Part shown: positions 24,326 to 32,035 of the stretch, piece by piece
Position numbering within the stretch: position 1 is the stretch's first letter
Layout of the letters: every line of letters starts with the position of its first letter
NCBI GenBank assembly: GCA_021811945.1
Contig: JAKAPE010000005.1
Span: 10,883-42,917 of the forward strand
Direction of reading: 5' to 3'
Length of the DNA stretch: 32,035 nt
From: Pseudomonadota bacterium
GTDB lineage: Bacteria > Pseudomonadota > Alphaproteobacteria > Rhizobiales > Xanthobacteraceae
Program-made: the position numbers and the translations under genes
The notes under the pieces: generated by a model
Databases searched by the model: none
Told to the model about the DNA's origin: nothing
The model's input: only the letters and a program-made list of their open reading frames with translations

Positions 24326-25362
24326 CTGGATATTTGCGCGCGTTCTTCGCAAACCGTACCGCTCGACCCTTCGCGGTACTCGTGCTGATCGTGATCGTTC
24401 TCGGTATCGGCGATGACGGTCATGGCCGCGTCCTGACCACGAGCACCGCCTATGATGTCTTGCAACAATTCGCCACCATCGGTCCCGTCGCGCTCGCGCT
24501 CGGCCTGTCGATGATGGTGGGAGAGTTCGACCTATCGGTGGGCGGCATCCTCAGTCTCGCGGGCTGCGTCGCGGTGATGGCAGGCTCGGGTAGTCCGGCG
24601 GCGGGATTGCTGCTCGCGGTGACCGTGGGTGCGCTCGGCGGGCTCTTGCAAGGCACGATCATGACATGGCTCAATCTGAGCTCGATCGGCGTGACGCTTG
24701 GCGGCTTGCTCACTTTCGGCGGGCTTTCGTATTTCCTGACCGGAAATACCACGATCGGCTATGATCGATTGGACGTGGCGTTGGGCGTCAACGCGCCGCT
24801 TCTGGGGATTTTCTCGGCACGTTCCCTGACCGCAATCATTCTCTTCCTGGTCGCAACCTTCGTTGTGTCCTGGACGCGTTTTGGCCGCGATCTCCTCGCA
24901 GTCGGCAGCGACCGTCGCGCCGCGACCATTGTAGGCATCCGAGTGGATAGGATCCTCATTGCGGTGTTCGTCATTTCGGGCTTGCTCACCGCGATCGGAG
25001 GCGGGCTGCTGAGTTACGGCTTGGCGGCGGCCTCGCCGACCGCGCTGGCCGATACGCTGGTCCCAGGTGCTGCAGCCGCCATTCTTGGCGGCGTATCGCT
25101 CTCGGGCGGAAAAGGCCGGCCCATCGGCATCGCCGGCGGCGTGCTTGTTCTTTCGATGTTGCATTCCGGCTTGACGGCTATCGGCGTGCCGCCGTTTGCG
25201 CACTGGATCGTGACCGCTGCGGTTCTGTTCACGGTGGGGATTCTCGACGGCGAGGAACTGAGTCGTCGCGTCTATTCGTTCCGCCGCGCGGTCGGTCAAC
25301 GCCCGGACACTCCTCCTCCCAGCGCCTCTTCAATTCTTGTCCGACAGCAGGCCGATCATTAG
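24322..25362 (+). CDS. ABC transporter permease 2 (RbsC/BPD_transp_2 type)
   Basis: The second permease (346 residues) is a paralogue of the first with low but clear similarity: GLSMMVGEFDLSVGGILSLAG (about 62-82) is the textbook signature of ribose-type permeases, and TRFGRDLLAVGSDRRAATIVGI (about 188-209) is the ATPase-coupling stretch. About nine hydrophobic segments are visible. The C-terminal 35 residues are hydrophilic with Pro/Ser. Translation is coupled to the preceding permease by a 4-nt overlap, and the HyuA-like gene follows after 23 nt, tying uptake to the carboxylase in one transcript. Confidence 0.93.
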   Translation: MTGYLRAFFANRTARPFAVLVLIVIVLGIGDDGHGRVLTTSTAYDVLQQFATIGPVALALGLSMMVGEFDLSVGGILSLAGCVAVMAGSGSPAAGLLLAVTVGALGGLLQGTIMTWLNLSSIGVTLGGLLTFGGLSYFLTGNTTIGYDRLDVALGVNAPLLGIFSARSLTAIILFLVATFVVSWTRFGRDLLAVGSDRRAATIVGIRVDRILIAVFVISGLLTAIGGGLLSYGLAAASPTALADTLVPGAAAAILGGVSLSGGKGRPIGIAGGVLVLSMLHSGLTAIGVPPFAHWIVTAAVLFTVGILDGEELSRRVYSFRRAVGQRPDTPPPSASSILVRQQADH

Positions 25363-25385
25363 CGGATCACAGGAGTGGCTAGCAC

Positions 25386-27488
25386 ATGCCTTACGTCATC
25401 GGAGTCGATACAGGCGGCACGTTTACCGACGGCTTTGTCGCTGATCATTTGGGACGCATCGCTTCGGCAAAATCGCCGTCGACGCCGCCGGAGTTCGCCG
25501 TCGGAGCTCTCAACGTCATCGATGAGTTGGCAAAGTCGCTCGGCGTGACGACGAGGAACTTTTTGCACGATACAAGCTATATCGTGCACGGGACCACCTC
25601 GACGCTGAACGCGTTGGTCACCGGCGATGTTTGCAAGGTGGGTTTCCTGACCACCAAGGGCCACGCCGACTCCATTTCGATCATGAACGCGGAGGGGCGT
25701 TACGCCGGCCTCGATCCCGATCAGATTCAGAACATGTCGCGCACCAACAAGCCGCCACCGCTGGTGCCGAGGGCCTTGGTAGCTGAAATCAACGAGCGCA
25801 TCGACTACAAGGGAGCGGAGATCGTGCGCCTCGACGAAAACGAAGTGCGGGCCGCGACTCGGCACCTCATGTCGCAAGGAGTGGAAGCGATTGCGGTGTC
25901 CTTCCTTTGGTCGTTTCGTAATCCGACGCACGAACTGCGAGCACGGGAGATCATCGCCGAGGAATCTCCGTCGATCTACATTGCGTTGTCGAGCGAAATC
26001 AGCCCTCGCATCCGCGAGTTCGCGCGCAGCGCGACGACCATTGTCAACACGCAGATCGCGCCTCGATTGCGCGGCTATCTTATTCCGTTGGAGAACGAGC
26101 TGCGCAATCGCGGGTTTGAAGGTGCGCTGTTGGTGATGCAAGGCTCCGGCGGCTGCGTTAAGGCCCGGGAAGCGCCGCGTCACGCCGTGTCCACACTGGG
26201 GTCGGTGCTGACCGGCGGCATCGTCGGCTGCACCAATCTGGGCGTTGCCCTCGGACACAAGAACATCATCTCAACCGATATGGGCGGCACCACCTTTCTG
26301 GTGGGGCTGGTCGTCGATGGCAAGCCGGTAAGTTCCACCAGCACGGTGATCAATCAATATACGATTTCGACCTCGATGGTCGATGTCCACACGATCGGCG
26401 CCGGCGGCGGAGCCATTGCCTGGATCGATCAAGGCGGCAATTTGCGGGTCGGGCCGAAAAGCGCCGGCGCTCGTCCGGGTCCCGCCTGCTACGGGGCGGG
26501 CGGCGGGCAACCGACGGTGACCGACGCCGACCTGGCGCTTGGCATCATCAACCCGGATAATTTCCTCGGCGGTCGGATGAAGCTGTCGGTCGAACTCGCG
26601 CGCGACGCGTTAGAACGCCATGTTGCTCGACCGCTGGGTATGAAGGTCGACGACGCGGCGGCTGCGGTCTATGCGATCCAGAACGCGCAAACGGCCGACC
26701 TCGTACGCAAGGTCGTCGTCAACAGCGGACGCGATCCGCGCGATTTCGTAGTCTTTTCGTTCGGCGGCGCTGGACCCGTTCATTGCGCCAATTATGCCGC
26801 GGATTTAGGGGCATCCGGGGTCGTCGTTCCACTCGGCGCGACGGCAGCCGTGTTCTCCGCCTACGGCCTAGCGAGTTCCGACATCGTTCTGACCGTCGAG
26901 CGATCCCAGCCTGACAATTTTCCGCCAGAGCCTGCACGGGTCAAGCAGGCCTTTGCCAAGCTCGACGAGGAGCTCAAGGCTCAACTGCAGGAGCAGGCGC
27001 TTCCATTTGCGAGCGTCGCATTTGAGCGGGAGGTCGACATGCGCTTTACCATGCAGTTGGCTGAAGTCACGACGCCGGTGGCGCCGGGTCCGATCGACAA
27101 GGATGCCGTCGCAAATGTTGGGAAAACGTTTGAGGCGGCTTACGCGAGCCTTTACGGCAAGGACGCGGGCTTTCGCGACGCCGGCATGCAGATAATCACC
27201 TACCGGATGCGCGCCCGTGCGCGTCTGCCGATTCATCCGGAACTACCGCACTTCGAGCATGGCGATAGGCGGGTAAAACCGAAAAACATGCGCCGGGCTT
27301 TTCTCGATGTCCGACGCGGCTGGCAGGACACGGCGGTCTATGACTATCGCGACCTCGGTCGTGACGATCGGCTCGTTGGTCCGGCGGTAGTGGAAACGCC
27401 GACCACAACGGTGGCCTTGCCCGAAGGTTGCACCGCCACGCTCGATCAACTCGGCAATATGGTTATCCGTTATGCGGATGCGATTTAG
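25386..27488 (+). CDS. HyuA-like ATP-binding subunit (acetone carboxylase beta / hydantoinase A family)
   Basis: This 700-residue member of the HyuA/oxoprolinase family has the N-terminal ASKHA-type phosphate loop GVDTGGTFTD (5-14), a HGTTSTLNAL block (about 75-84) and the second phosphate loop STDMGGTTF (about 298-306), followed by the GAGGGAIAW and GARPGPACYGAGGGQPTVTDA stretches typical of the family. These subunits use ATP to activate a carbonyl as an enol or acyl phosphate: ketones in acetone and acetophenone carboxylases, cyclic amides in hydantoinases and 5-oxoprolinase. AGGAG lies 9 nt before the ATG. With a HyuB-like and a four-Cys small subunit directly downstream, the carboxylase reading is favoured. 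The transporter genes upstream suggest the substrate, or its precursor, is imported. Confidence 0.9.
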   Translation: MPYVIGVDTGGTFTDGFVADHLGRIASAKSPSTPPEFAVGALNVIDELAKSLGVTTRNFLHDTSYIVHGTTSTLNALVTGDVCKVGFLTTKGHADSISIMNAEGRYAGLDPDQIQNMSRTNKPPPLVPRALVAEINERIDYKGAEIVRLDENEVRAATRHLMSQGVEAIAVSFLWSFRNPTHELRAREIIAEESPSIYIALSSEISPRIREFARSATTIVNTQIAPRLRGYLIPLENELRNRGFEGALLVMQGSGGCVKAREAPRHAVSTLGSVLTGGIVGCTNLGVALGHKNIISTDMGGTTFLVGLVVDGKPVSSTSTVINQYTISTSMVDVHTIGAGGGAIAWIDQGGNLRVGPKSAGARPGPACYGAGGGQPTVTDADLALGIINPDNFLGGRMKLSVELARDALERHVARPLGMKVDDAAAAVYAIQNAQTADLVRKVVVNSGRDPRDFVVFSFGGAGPVHCANYAADLGASGVVVPLGATAAVFSAYGLASSDIVLTVERSQPDNFPPEPARVKQAFAKLDEELKAQLQEQALPFASVAFEREVDMRFTMQLAEVTTPVAPGPIDKDAVANVGKTFEAAYASLYGKDAGFRDAGMQIITYRMRARARLPIHPELPHFEHGDRRVKPKNMRRAFLDVRRGWQDTAVYDYRDLGRDDRLVGPAVVETPTTTVALPEGCTATLDQLGNMVIRYADAI

Positions 27489-27502
27489 AAGGAGGCTTTG
27501 CA

Positions 27503-29479
27503 ATGCCGCTCATTCACGTTGCTGGTTCTGAGAAATTCGTATTCGAGGAACGTGCGAGCGACGAACTGTGCGCGATTGCATCGAAGTTCGTCCCCCTGCA
27601 TACGGTCGATGCCGCCGCCGAGCTCGCCATCGATCCCTTGACCTATGAAGTCATCCGCCACCGTTTGTCGGCGATTACCGACGATATGGGCGATGCGTTG
27701 AAGCGTATGTCGGGGTCCGTGGTGGTCACGGACTGCAATGACTTCAATGCCGCTATCGCCGATGAGGCTGGCGATCTCATCCTGGTGGGGCAATACAATA
27801 TGCAACTCGCCGCCTCGCTGGACATGGCGATCAAGTGGACGCTCGAGCATCGCAGTGAAAATCCCGGCCTGCGCCCTGGCGACATGTTCTTCTGCAACGA
27901 TCCGTGGATCGGCGGCGGGCTGCACCAGAATGACGCCAGCGTGTTCGCTCCGCTGTTCTATGACGGGGAGCTGTTCGCCTGGAGCGGCGCCGTTTGTCAT
28001 CAGGTCGATCTTGGCGGCGTATCGCCGGGAAGCTGGTCCGTTGCCGGCACCGATGTTTTCTGGGAGTCGACGCCGGTGCCGCCGGTGAAAATCGTCGAAA
28101 ACGGCACTCTGCGGCCGGATATCGAAGACATGTATCTACGGCGTTCGCGCGTGCCGAAGCTCATCGCGCTTGATCTGCGCGCCAAATTGGGCGCCAACAA
28201 TGTGGCCCAGCAACGCTTGACGCAGCTCATCGACAAATACGGCCCGCGCGTCGTCAAGGCCGTCATGAAAAAGATGATGCACGACGCCGAGCATCGGCTG
28301 CGCAGCAAGCTGCGGAGCCTGCCGGACGGTACGTGGGGTGCCGTCGCCCACCAGGACGGCGCGCGGGCCGGCGACAGCAACATCTACAAGATTGTGCTGC
28401 AAATGACCAAGCACGGCGACAAGCTGACCTTCGACTTCACCGGCACCGACGCGCAGGTGGAGGGTTTCGTCAATTGCACCTTCGCCGGCGTTCGCGGCGG
28501 CATCATGCCGATCATATTGACGATGCTGTGCAACGACATTCCCTGGGCGCCCGGCGGCATCTATCGCTGCGTGGAAATCATCAGCGAGCGCGGCACGATC
28601 AACAACTGCACCTTCCCGGCCGGCATCGGCAAAGCCTCCGTCGCCTCCGCCTGGGCGACGCAGAACGCCGTTTCGGAATGCGTAGCGCAGATGGTGGGAA
28701 CGCACCCACAGCACCGAAAGGCGGCGATGTCCTGTTGCCAAGGCACCTGGGATCTGGCGCTGCTGGCCGGGGTGGACCAGCGCGGCGCACCCTTCGTGAC
28801 CATGCTGTGCGACCCGATGGCCGGCGGTCTCGGCGCCCGGGTCGATCAAGACGGCGTCGACACCGGCGGACAAATGCCCATTCCGATGGGTCGCATCGCC
28901 GACGTGGAGATCAATGAGTTCAGTTTTCCGATGCTTTACTTGTGGCGGCGGGAAGAAATGGATTCCGGGGGTCCCGGGCGTTACCGCGGCGGTCTGGGCG
29001 GATCGAGTTGTTTTGTTCCGCACGATTCGCCCTTGCACGGCGTGCATCTCGTCGTCTCGGCGCCCGGCAAGGCTTTGCCGTTGGCGCCGGGGCTCGCTGG
29101 CGGCTACCCCTCGGCCACGAGCTACGACGTGCTCATGCGCGGCACCAATGTGCAACAGATGCTGGCGCAGGGCTTCATCCCCGGCGATCTCGACGAGATC
29201 GACGGTCGGCATGAGGTTCTTCCGTCGCATGTCGAGACCAATATGGCCGCCAACGATGTCTATTTTACGCACTGGCAGGGTGGCGGCGGCTATGGCGATC
29301 CGCTGCGGCGCGATCCGCACGAGGTCGCCTTGGACGTGGCGTCATTCAGGGTATCGCCGCGCGCTGCTTCGGACGTTTATGGTGTGATGCTCAAAACAGA
29401 CGGGACGCCGGACGCGGGCGCCACCGAAGCGCGCCGTCGTGATTTGCGACGCGATCGTATTGGCGCAGGCGCCGCGTGA
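27503..29479 (+). CDS. HyuB-like subunit (acetone carboxylase alpha / hydantoinase B family)
   Basis: This 658-residue hydantoinase B/oxoprolinase-type subunit is the partner of the HyuA-like protein. Family marks are DPLTYEVIRHRL (about 44-55), GDMFFCNDPWIGGGLHQNDASVF (about 126-148, the likely metal-site region), DFTGTDAQVEGFVN (about 312-325) and the C-terminal GGGGYGDPLRRDP. In acetone carboxylase the corresponding alpha subunit carries the manganese site where the activated ketone is carboxylated. The protein is shorter than acetone carboxylase alpha (about 775 residues) and closer to hydantoinase B. A perfect AGGAGG (27490-27495) precedes the ATG at 27503, 14 nt after the hyuA-like stop. 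Confidence 0.9.
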   Translation: MPLIHVAGSEKFVFEERASDELCAIASKFVPLHTVDAAAELAIDPLTYEVIRHRLSAITDDMGDALKRMSGSVVVTDCNDFNAAIADEAGDLILVGQYNMQLAASLDMAIKWTLEHRSENPGLRPGDMFFCNDPWIGGGLHQNDASVFAPLFYDGELFAWSGAVCHQVDLGGVSPGSWSVAGTDVFWESTPVPPVKIVENGTLRPDIEDMYLRRSRVPKLIALDLRAKLGANNVAQQRLTQLIDKYGPRVVKAVMKKMMHDAEHRLRSKLRSLPDGTWGAVAHQDGARAGDSNIYKIVLQMTKHGDKLTFDFTGTDAQVEGFVNCTFAGVRGGIMPIILTMLCNDIPWAPGGIYRCVEIISERGTINNCTFPAGIGKASVASAWATQNAVSECVAQMVGTHPQHRKAAMSCCQGTWDLALLAGVDQRGAPFVTMLCDPMAGGLGARVDQDGVDTGGQMPIPMGRIADVEINEFSFPMLYLWRREEMDSGGPGRYRGGLGGSSCFVPHDSPLHGVHLVVSAPGKALPLAPGLAGGYPSATSYDVLMRGTNVQQMLAQGFIPGDLDEIDGRHEVLPSHVETNMAANDVYFTHWQGGGGYGDPLRRDPHEVALDVASFRVSPRAASDVYGVMLKTDGTPDAGATEARRRDLRRDRIGAGAA

Positions 29480-29492
29480 CGAAGGGGACATC

Positions 29493-29786
29493 ATGATTCA
29501 TCTCGACGACAATCTCATGCTCACCGACGACGGCGCCGTCATGTGCGCGCACTGCCAAACGCGCCTTGGCGAGAATAGTCATGAGCCCTTGGCCCATGCC
29601 GTAAGGCGCGAGCGCCCTTCGCGCGACGCCGGTCCGGGGGTGCATGCCGACCCGAAGACCTTCACCACACGCGAGATCGTTCTGCGGCAACTCTTCTGCC
29701 CGGGCTGCAGCACGGTGCTTGCGACGGAAATCGTGCCGCGCGATGAGCCGTCGTTTCGCCACTGGAGCCTTGGTGCCAAGGCCTGA
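29493..29786 (+). CDS. Small four-cysteine subunit resembling acetone carboxylase gamma
   Basis: This 97-residue protein has two CxxC pairs, Cys18/Cys21 (VMCAHC) and Cys69/Cys72 (LFCPGC), that could hold a zinc ion. The second block, VLRQLFCPGCSTVLATEI, is spelled like the C-terminal metal-binding part of the acetone carboxylase gamma subunit (about 168 residues) and of the small acetophenone carboxylase subunit; the N-terminal helical part of AcxC is missing. The start at ATG 29493 has GAAGGGGA upstream and lies 13 nt after the HyuB-like stop, so it is the third subunit of the same complex. Its presence is the main argument for a carboxylase rather than a hydantoinase. Confidence 0.8.
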   Translation: MIHLDDNLMLTDDGAVMCAHCQTRLGENSHEPLAHAVRRERPSRDAGPGVHADPKTFTTREIVLRQLFCPGCSTVLATEIVPRDEPSFRHWSLGAKA

Positions 29787-29880
29787 CGGGGCTCAACGCT
29801 CCTACTACATACCTACCGATCGGAGGTTGGATTCGGGTTGTCCTTCTATCTGTTTGGCCAGCGCGGCGCCGCCAGCGCCA

Positions 29881-29940
29881 TCATCTCCGATTATGCGTGG
29901 GGTCTCCACGCAGTACTTCGACGAGAACTGGATCAGCCAT
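29881..29940 (-). pseudogene. Possible N-terminal scrap of an asparaginase-type gene
   Basis: On the minus strand an ATG at 29940 opens MADPVLVEVLRGD and stops after 19 codons. The opening resembles the P-V-L-V-E-V-x-R-G start of AnsA-type asparaginases in rhizobia, but the match is only about 12 residues. This is a weak call in a 379-nt stretch (29787-30165) that holds only decayed sequence. Confidence 0.2.
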
Positions 29941-29951
29941 CCGGGCCGTCA

Positions 29952-30101
29952 TCAGGCGGTGGCGCGCGGATGCGCCGTCAGCCAAAGTACCGCACCCGCG
30001 CGCCGGCCGGCACTACGGAGATGGCTCACCGGCGAGACGACGATGCGGTTCGCAAGATTGAGATCGGCAAGGCGCAGCGGCGTGAACGAGGCGCTCGTCA
30101 T
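29952..30101 (-). pseudogene. N-terminal relic of an Old Yellow Enzyme family oxidoreductase
   Basis: The minus-strand ATG at 30101 opens a 49-codon frame beginning with SFTPLRLADLNLANRIVVSP. That is the FMN-binding N-terminus of NADH:flavin oxidoreductases of the Old Yellow Enzyme family (consensus LFxPLxLGxLxLxNRIVxAPM). After the SP the sequence loses the MCQYSA continuation and stops. No later part of the gene is present downstream, so this is a truncated remnant. Confidence 0.5.
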
Positions 30102-30165
30102 GATTTCTCATATCGGCTGAGGTGAGGATCGAGCAAGATGCGCGGCGAGCGCCGCCATGCAACGC

Positions 30166-30390
30166 TCAGAGCAGCGCCTGCCCTTCGTCCGGCCACAGGC
30201 CCGCTATCCTCGCCCACCGATCGCGCGTGGCGACGGCTTCCTGCATCGCCTCGAGGAGTTCTGCCGTCGAGTAGTAATGTCTCCAGCGCCCGCTGTCGCG
30301 AAGTTCGACGATATGTTTGCGGCGACGTTCCGCCAGCGCGAACCATTTGCGCGCGACACTGTCGTACGGACCTGGCTGCCGTTCCGACAT
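30166..30390 (-). CDS. TIGR03809-family small protein, function unknown
   Basis: The 74-residue hydrophilic protein has the pattern of the TIGR03809 family, which is found in Bradyrhizobium-like bacteria and has no assigned function: VARKWFALAERRRKHIVELRDSGRW, then RHYYSTAELLEAMQE and a TRDRWARIAG ending. It is mostly helical, rich in Arg and aromatic residues, with no signal or membrane segment. The ATG at 30390 fits the family N-terminus, although no strong ribosome site precedes it. It stands alone in a stretch of decayed genes, divergent from the broken vapB. Confidence 0.72.
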   Translation of the reverse strand: MSERQPGPYDSVARKWFALAERRRKHIVELRDSGRWRHYYSTAELLEAMQEAVATRDRWARIAGLWPDEGQALL

Positions 30391-30593
30391 GAAAGGGCCG
30401 AAATGAGAAGGCCGGAAATGCCCGCCGAATCGCGGGTTTGGCCATGCTCACGGACGGACACCGCCGCGGCAACGAAAATGCAGCGGTAAATGCATACGTC
30501 CTGTGCATGAACAGCGGCCAACCGGTCGCGGGGTGTGGATAACTGCCCGGAGAATACGCGCAGACTGAAGGAATTTGCCATTTCCGATCAGTG

Positions 30594-30609
30594 ATATGTT
30601 TTGCCATAT
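30594..30609. promoter_or_regulatory. Candidate antitoxin operator at the vapB start
   Basis: ATATG-TTTTGC-CATAT is a perfect inverted repeat that overlaps the vapB ATG at 30608. Autoregulation through a palindrome at the start of the operon is typical of RHH-type VapB antitoxins. This is an inference from symmetry and position. Confidence 0.35.
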
Positions 30610-30860
30610 GAAGACGACGCTGAACATCCACGACACGATTATGACAGAACTTAAGCGCGAAGCCGCGCGGCAACGCCTGACCATGTCGGAACTGGTCGAA
30701 AGCGCGCTGCGGCTGTTCGTGCGTGCGCAACGCAAGCGCACAAAAGTCCCGCCGCTTCCGAAGTTTCACAGTGGGCGTAAGCTGATCGACATTGCCGACC
30801 GCAAAGCTCTCCATCGACGATGGCATGGATCGTCTGTACGGCCTCGGGAAAGGTCGGTAG
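30608..30860 (+). pseudogene. VapB-type ribbon-helix-helix antitoxin, frameshifted
   Basis: The N-terminus (MKTTLNIHDTIMTELKREAA, then MSELVESALRLFVRAQ) is a ribbon-helix-helix DNA-binding antitoxin of the VapB/CopG type, and the toxin-binding tail LPKFHSG...LIDIADRKAL follows. After HRR the frame is lost: removing TGGC (30821-30824), apparently a small duplication next to ATGG, restores MDRLYGLGKGR and a stop at 30858-30860. Without the correction the frame runs on into the toxin relic to 30943. The antitoxin is therefore probably altered at its C-terminus, although its DNA-binding domain is intact. Confidence 0.65.
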
Positions 30861-30891
30861 TGCCCGTCGTCGACACCAATGTGCCGCTCAC
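30860..30891 (+). pseudogene. VapC toxin N-terminal stub
   Basis: A GTG overlapping the restored vapB stop opens [11 protein letters not shown], the start of a PIN-domain VapC toxin with its first catalytic Asp (VVDTNV). It is cut off after about 11 codons, where the 3' end of the CoA-transferase gene begins on the other strand. No further PIN-domain residues are present, so no toxin can be made. Confidence 0.6.
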
Positions 30892-31563
30892 TCAGCCTGC
30901 TGCATTTCGCGCCTCTTGCCTGAGCATATCGGCGACCTTGTAGCTTGCTTCGGTCTTGGCCTTGATCTCGTCGAGCGTCACGTCGGGAGCGAGCTCGATC
31001 AAGATCATGCCGCCGCCTTTCTTGTCGATGGTAAAGACGCCAAGGTCGGTAATCACCATATCGACAACGCCGGCGCCGGTGAGCGGCAGCATGCAGTGGT
31101 GCAGGAGCTTGGGCTCATCCTTGGCCGAGTGTTCCATGACCACGACGACTTTCTTGACGCCGCCGACGAGATCCATGGCGCCACCCATGCCCTTGACCAT
31201 TTTTCCCGGAATCATCCAGTTGGCGAGATCGCCGTTCTCGGCCACTTGCATGGCGCCGAGGATCGCGAGATCGATGTGACCGCCGCGGATCATGGCGAAG
31301 GAATCCGCCGAGTTGAAATAGCTGGTGGTCGGCAGTTCGGTGACAGTCTGCTTGCCGGCATTGATGAGATCGGCGTCTTCCTCGCCCTCGAACGGGAACG
31401 GGCCGGTGCCGAGCATGCCGTTTTCCGACTGCAGCTGCACGCTCATTCCCTCCGGAATGAAGTTTGAGACCAGCGTCGGGATGCCGATGCCGAGATTGAC
31501 GTAAAAGCCGTCTCGCAGCTCCTTGGCGGCGCGCGCCGCCATTTGTTCGCGCGTCCAGGGCAT
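30892..31563 (-). CDS. scoB: 3-oxoacid CoA-transferase subunit B
   Basis: This is the beta subunit of a two-subunit family I CoA-transferase of the succinyl-CoA:3-ketoacid type, which moves CoA from succinyl-CoA to acetoacetate or a related 3-oxoacid. The 223-residue protein has the catalytic SENG motif with Glu47, the preceding [11 protein letters not shown], and the GGAMDLVGG stretch (about 125-133). Length is usual for ScoB/AtoA. The ATG at 31563 overlaps the stop of subunit A (ATGA). In context, acetoacetate-like products of the nearby carboxylase would be natural substrates, but the two loci are on opposite strands and separated by decayed DNA. Confidence 0.95.
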   Translation of the reverse strand: MPWTREQMAARAAKELRDGFYVNLGIGIPTLVSNFIPEGMSVQLQSENGMLGTGPFPFEGEEDADLINAGKQTVTELPTTSYFNSADSFAMIRGGHIDLAILGAMQVAENGDLANWMIPGKMVKGMGGAMDLVGGVKKVVVVMEHSAKDEPKLLHHCMLPLTGAGVVDMVITDLGVFTIDKKGGGMILIELAPDVTLDEIKAKTEASYKVADMLRQEARNAAG

Positions 31564-32035
31564 CAGACTTCTCCCCCTGTTCCCGCGGGCGCGTCAGCCG
31601 TCTGGCGTTTGCGCACCGTGCGCTGTTCGATGTGCTTGGTCGCATTCGCCACGTGGACAATGCGTTGGACATAGATGCCAGGCGTGACGATGTGATCGGG
31701 ATTGATGTCGCCCGGCTGAACCAGATGCTCGACCTCGGCCACCGTCACTTTGCCGGCGGTGGCCATCACCGGATTGAAATTGCGCGCCGTCTTCCGATAG
31801 GCGAGATTGCCTTCGGTATCGCCCATAAAGGCGTGAACGATCGACAGGTCGGCGACAAGGCCGCGTTCCATCACATAGCGCTCGCCATCGAACTGGCGCT
31901 CGTCCTTGCCCTCGGCGATCGTGGTGCCGACGCCGGTCCTGGTGAAGAAGGCCGGAATGCCGGCGCCGCCGGCGCGGATACGCTCGGCGAGCGTGCCCTG
32001 CGGGTTGAATTCGATCTCCAGTTCGCCGAGATCGG
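31563..32035 (-). CDS. scoA: 3-oxoacid CoA-transferase subunit A (partial, N-terminus beyond window)
   Basis: The visible 157 codons are the C-terminal two thirds of subunit A of the CoA-transferase. Reading inward from the right edge there is an [18 protein letters not shown] stretch, then [50 protein letters not shown] and [11 protein letters not shown], all standard for ScoA/AtoD. The start lies past base 32035, which truncates the gene by the window and not by mutation. The last 20 residues are a poorly conserved Arg/Gln/Ala tail, and the stop overlaps the scoB start. Confidence 0.93.
   Translation of the reverse strand, partial: DLGELEIEFNPQGTLAERIRAGGAGIPAFFTRTGVGTTIAEGKDERQFDGERYVMERGLVADLSIVHAFMGDTEGNLAYRKTARNFNPVMATAGKVTVAEVEHLVQPGDINPDHIVTPGIYVQRIVHVANATKHIEQRTVRKRQTADAPAGTGGEV

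Noticed and set aside
25359-26258. Minus-strand frame opposite the HyuA-like gene
   Set aside because: Composition is that of a reversed coding strand, and the plus-strand HyuA motifs are unambiguous.
28136-29320. Minus-strand open frame of 394 codons inside the HyuB-like gene
   Set aside because: Antisense shadow in high-GC DNA; the plus-strand gene has family motifs throughout.
1-32035. CRISPR arrays, tRNA or rRNA genes, riboswitches and strong intrinsic terminators
   Set aside because: I looked for regularly spaced repeats, T-arm-like GGTTCGAATCC sequences and GC stems followed by T runs and found no convincing case.

Overview
The window reads as a chromosomal segment of a high-GC alphaproteobacterium of the order Hyphomicrobiales (rhizobial type). 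The best evidence is the complete six-gene acpXL-lpxXL cluster at 7458-12773, which builds and attaches the very-long-chain fatty acid of rhizobial lipid A. A TIGR03809-type small protein, FixJ-type regulation and an intergenic repeat familiar from Bradyrhizobium-like genomes agree with this. The genus cannot be fixed from the sequence alone.

Layout. (1) 39-3383, minus strand: the first part of a gas-vesicle operon in the order gvpA, gvpC-like, gvpN, gvpV-like, continuing off the left edge, preceded by an orphan FixJ/LuxR-type response regulator. A 14-bp triple tandem repeat lies between gvpA and gvpC. (2) 3629-7166, minus strand: an Ala/Ser/Pro-rich lipoprotein, a cytochrome P450 relic, a small exported alpha/beta hydrolase, and a translationally coupled pair consisting of a membrane alpha/beta hydrolase and an isoprenylcysteine-methyltransferase-like protein. 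(3) 7458-12773, plus strand: acpXL, fabZXL, fabF2XL, fabF1XL, adh2XL, lpxXL, with a sigma70-like promoter in front. FabF2XL has lost the ketosynthase cysteine and looks like a chain-length factor partner of FabF1XL. (4) 12891-16890: a patchwork with a frameshifted DUF4336 gene, an IS110-family relic, a solitary bioD, a CPBP (Rce1-like) membrane protease, a NUDIX CoA pyrophosphatase and an IS630-family relic. (5) 16891-29786: a LysR regulator divergent from a nine-gene catabolic unit: SDR, aldehyde dehydrogenase, RbsB-like binding protein, tandem-domain ABC ATPase, two permeases, and a three-subunit carboxylase/hydantoinase-like enzyme (HyuA-like, HyuB-like, small four-cysteine subunit resembling the acetone carboxylase gamma subunit). 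(6) 29787-30891: decayed sequence (Old Yellow Enzyme relic, broken VapBC) around a TIGR03809 gene. (7) 30892-32035, minus strand: 3-oxoacid CoA-transferase subunits B and A, with A cut by the window edge.

Working together: region 5 imports a small, probably polyol- or sugar-like solute and can oxidise it (SDR, ALDH). Its carboxylase-like complex could turn a ketone into a 3-oxoacid, which is the substrate class of the CoA-transferase of region 7. This route is inference, but it is the most interesting candidate system here. Several decayed genes sit at the seams between regions and indicate repeated rearrangement.
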